Shown here one piece after another: positions 21,036-21,036 of a DNA stretch of 21,036 nucleotides. The position numbers and the translations under genes are program-made. The stretch's first letter is position 1, and each line of letters opens with the position of its first letter. This DNA comes from an uncultured Bacteroidota bacterium (GTDB lineage: Bacteria > Bacteroidota > Bacteroidia > NS11-12g > UBA955): the NCBI GenBank assembly GCA_903953615.1, contig CAJBKH010000318.1, positions 1 to 21,036 on the forward strand. The letters are read 5' to 3'. The notes under the pieces are model-generated. The model was not told the DNA's origin. It made no database searches and was given only the letters and a program-made list of their open reading frames with translations.

Positions 21036-21036
21036 A
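19533..21036 (-). CDS. Second T9SS cargo protein, paralog of the one at 16831-19344 (5' end outside window)
   Basis: The frame is open to the right edge of the window, so at least the last 500 residues are visible and the amino end is missing. No start codon should be assigned inside the window: the TTG at 20942 lies in the middle of a PKD-like domain (WNFGDDST, then YTYKRDGYYTVKLVAAS). Five Ig-like repeats follow (for example DTLICGPFNMLLNANLSNK, YSWNDGSNK, YLWSNGKLSPNITVSLPG, DTTICLSTKLLLVA). A type B T9SS sorting domain ends the protein (MPDAFSPNGDGTNDVFPG, YLLRIYNRWGETIF, QWNG, MFYVKY, RGTFTLVR). Long identical runs such as VSVTDAPC and ARDTITIINDLS match the downstream paralog. It is presumably exported and held at the cell surface; its role is unknown. 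Confidence 0.88.
   Translation of the reverse strand, partial: WNFGDDSTSADTSNSKSPTYTYKRDGYYTVKLVAASPFCADTSEFDIYVKRNFKINIGRDTLICGPFNMLLNANLSNKTYDWSTGAKTVFINVNKGGTYNVSVTDAPCVARDTITIINDLSTFTLGADSVICKDSFVSFNYSISNNYKTYSWNDGSNKNSVAIPKLSKYWVEVSNKNDCVYRDTIEFILYPPPKIMLHDTLFCRNTSVFLDGVNYNFITAKETNYLWSNGKLSPNITVSLPGLYTVKVRNKYCTIFDSAQLDYIVTGLDLGLDTFYCGPVKRLLVPNQNYINYLWHDYAETSTYFATTPGLKKVTITSKDGCIESDSVQLTQYPDADGGLGNDTTICLSTKLLLVAAPNMTSYTWNTGDNSRSIAIKDAGVYTVTVTNKNNCIVTDTIRIRENGDAMPTEMYMPDAFSPNGDGTNDVFPGNQYKDPGTDYLLRIYNRWGETIFESNKPANQWNGTFDNKEASQEVYMFYVKYMGCDENAHWVRGTFTLVR

Noticed and set aside
1..21036. CRISPR arrays, tRNA or rRNA genes, insertion sequences, prophage or toxin-antitoxin modules
   Set aside because: I looked for regularly spaced repeats, cloverleaf-like segments, transposase and integrase motifs and small paired genes, and saw none.

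Overview
The window reads as AT-rich chromosomal DNA from a member of the Bacteroidota. Several signs agree on this. Two large secreted proteins end in the type B sorting domain of the type IX secretion system (T9SS). There is an ExbB-ExbD-ExbD-TonB operon of the kind common in this phylum. A sigma54 activator, an LptE-like lipoprotein, a TPR protein and SecG are packed head to tail. Promoter-like octamers follow the phylum's TAnnTTTG -7 pattern, and Shine-Dalgarno sites are largely absent. I cannot name the genus. I saw no tRNA, rRNA, CRISPR array, insertion sequence or prophage gene.

Layout, left to right. Positions 1-225 (minus) hold the first 75 codons of a secreted protein that leaves the window. 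It is divergent from a Crp/Fnr regulator (449-1150, plus), and the spacer between them carries a perfect 16-bp palindrome and a long imperfect inverted repeat. Then come an orphan TonB paralog (1303-2112, plus) and an APC amino acid permease (2212-3858, plus). A convergent RND/MMPL exporter follows (3992-6349, minus). A strong terminator at 6405-6435 closes a seven-gene minus-strand operon (6472-12080): exbB, two exbD genes, tonB, a small membrane protein, a phosphate-binding-like lipoprotein and a TPR protein.

A 627-bp spacer (12081-12707) follows, with short direct repeats and a plus-strand terminator that has no annotated gene in front of it. A small putative outer-membrane protein (12708-13406, plus) ends exactly where secG begins to be read from the other side. 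Transcribed leftward is a tight operon: sigma54 activator (15491-16747), lptE (14982-15494), an acidic TPR-like protein (13854-14981) and secG (13407-13850). Last are two tandem paralogous T9SS cargo proteins (16831-19344, and 19533 to beyond the right edge). Their last 500 residues align with no net length difference.

The common theme is the cell envelope: energising outer-membrane transport (Ton motor), LPS assembly (LptE), Sec export (SecG), T9SS cargo, an RND exporter and an amino acid permease. The most useful leads are: a possible autoregulatory Fnr-type operator whose half-site agrees with the regulator's recognition helix; the orphan terminator at 12562-12599; the solute-binding-like lipoprotein inside a Ton motor operon without an ABC transporter; and the tandem cargo duplication, one copy of which has only a TTG start. 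Most genes here belong to known families. I did not find a clear-cut new defence or mobile system.
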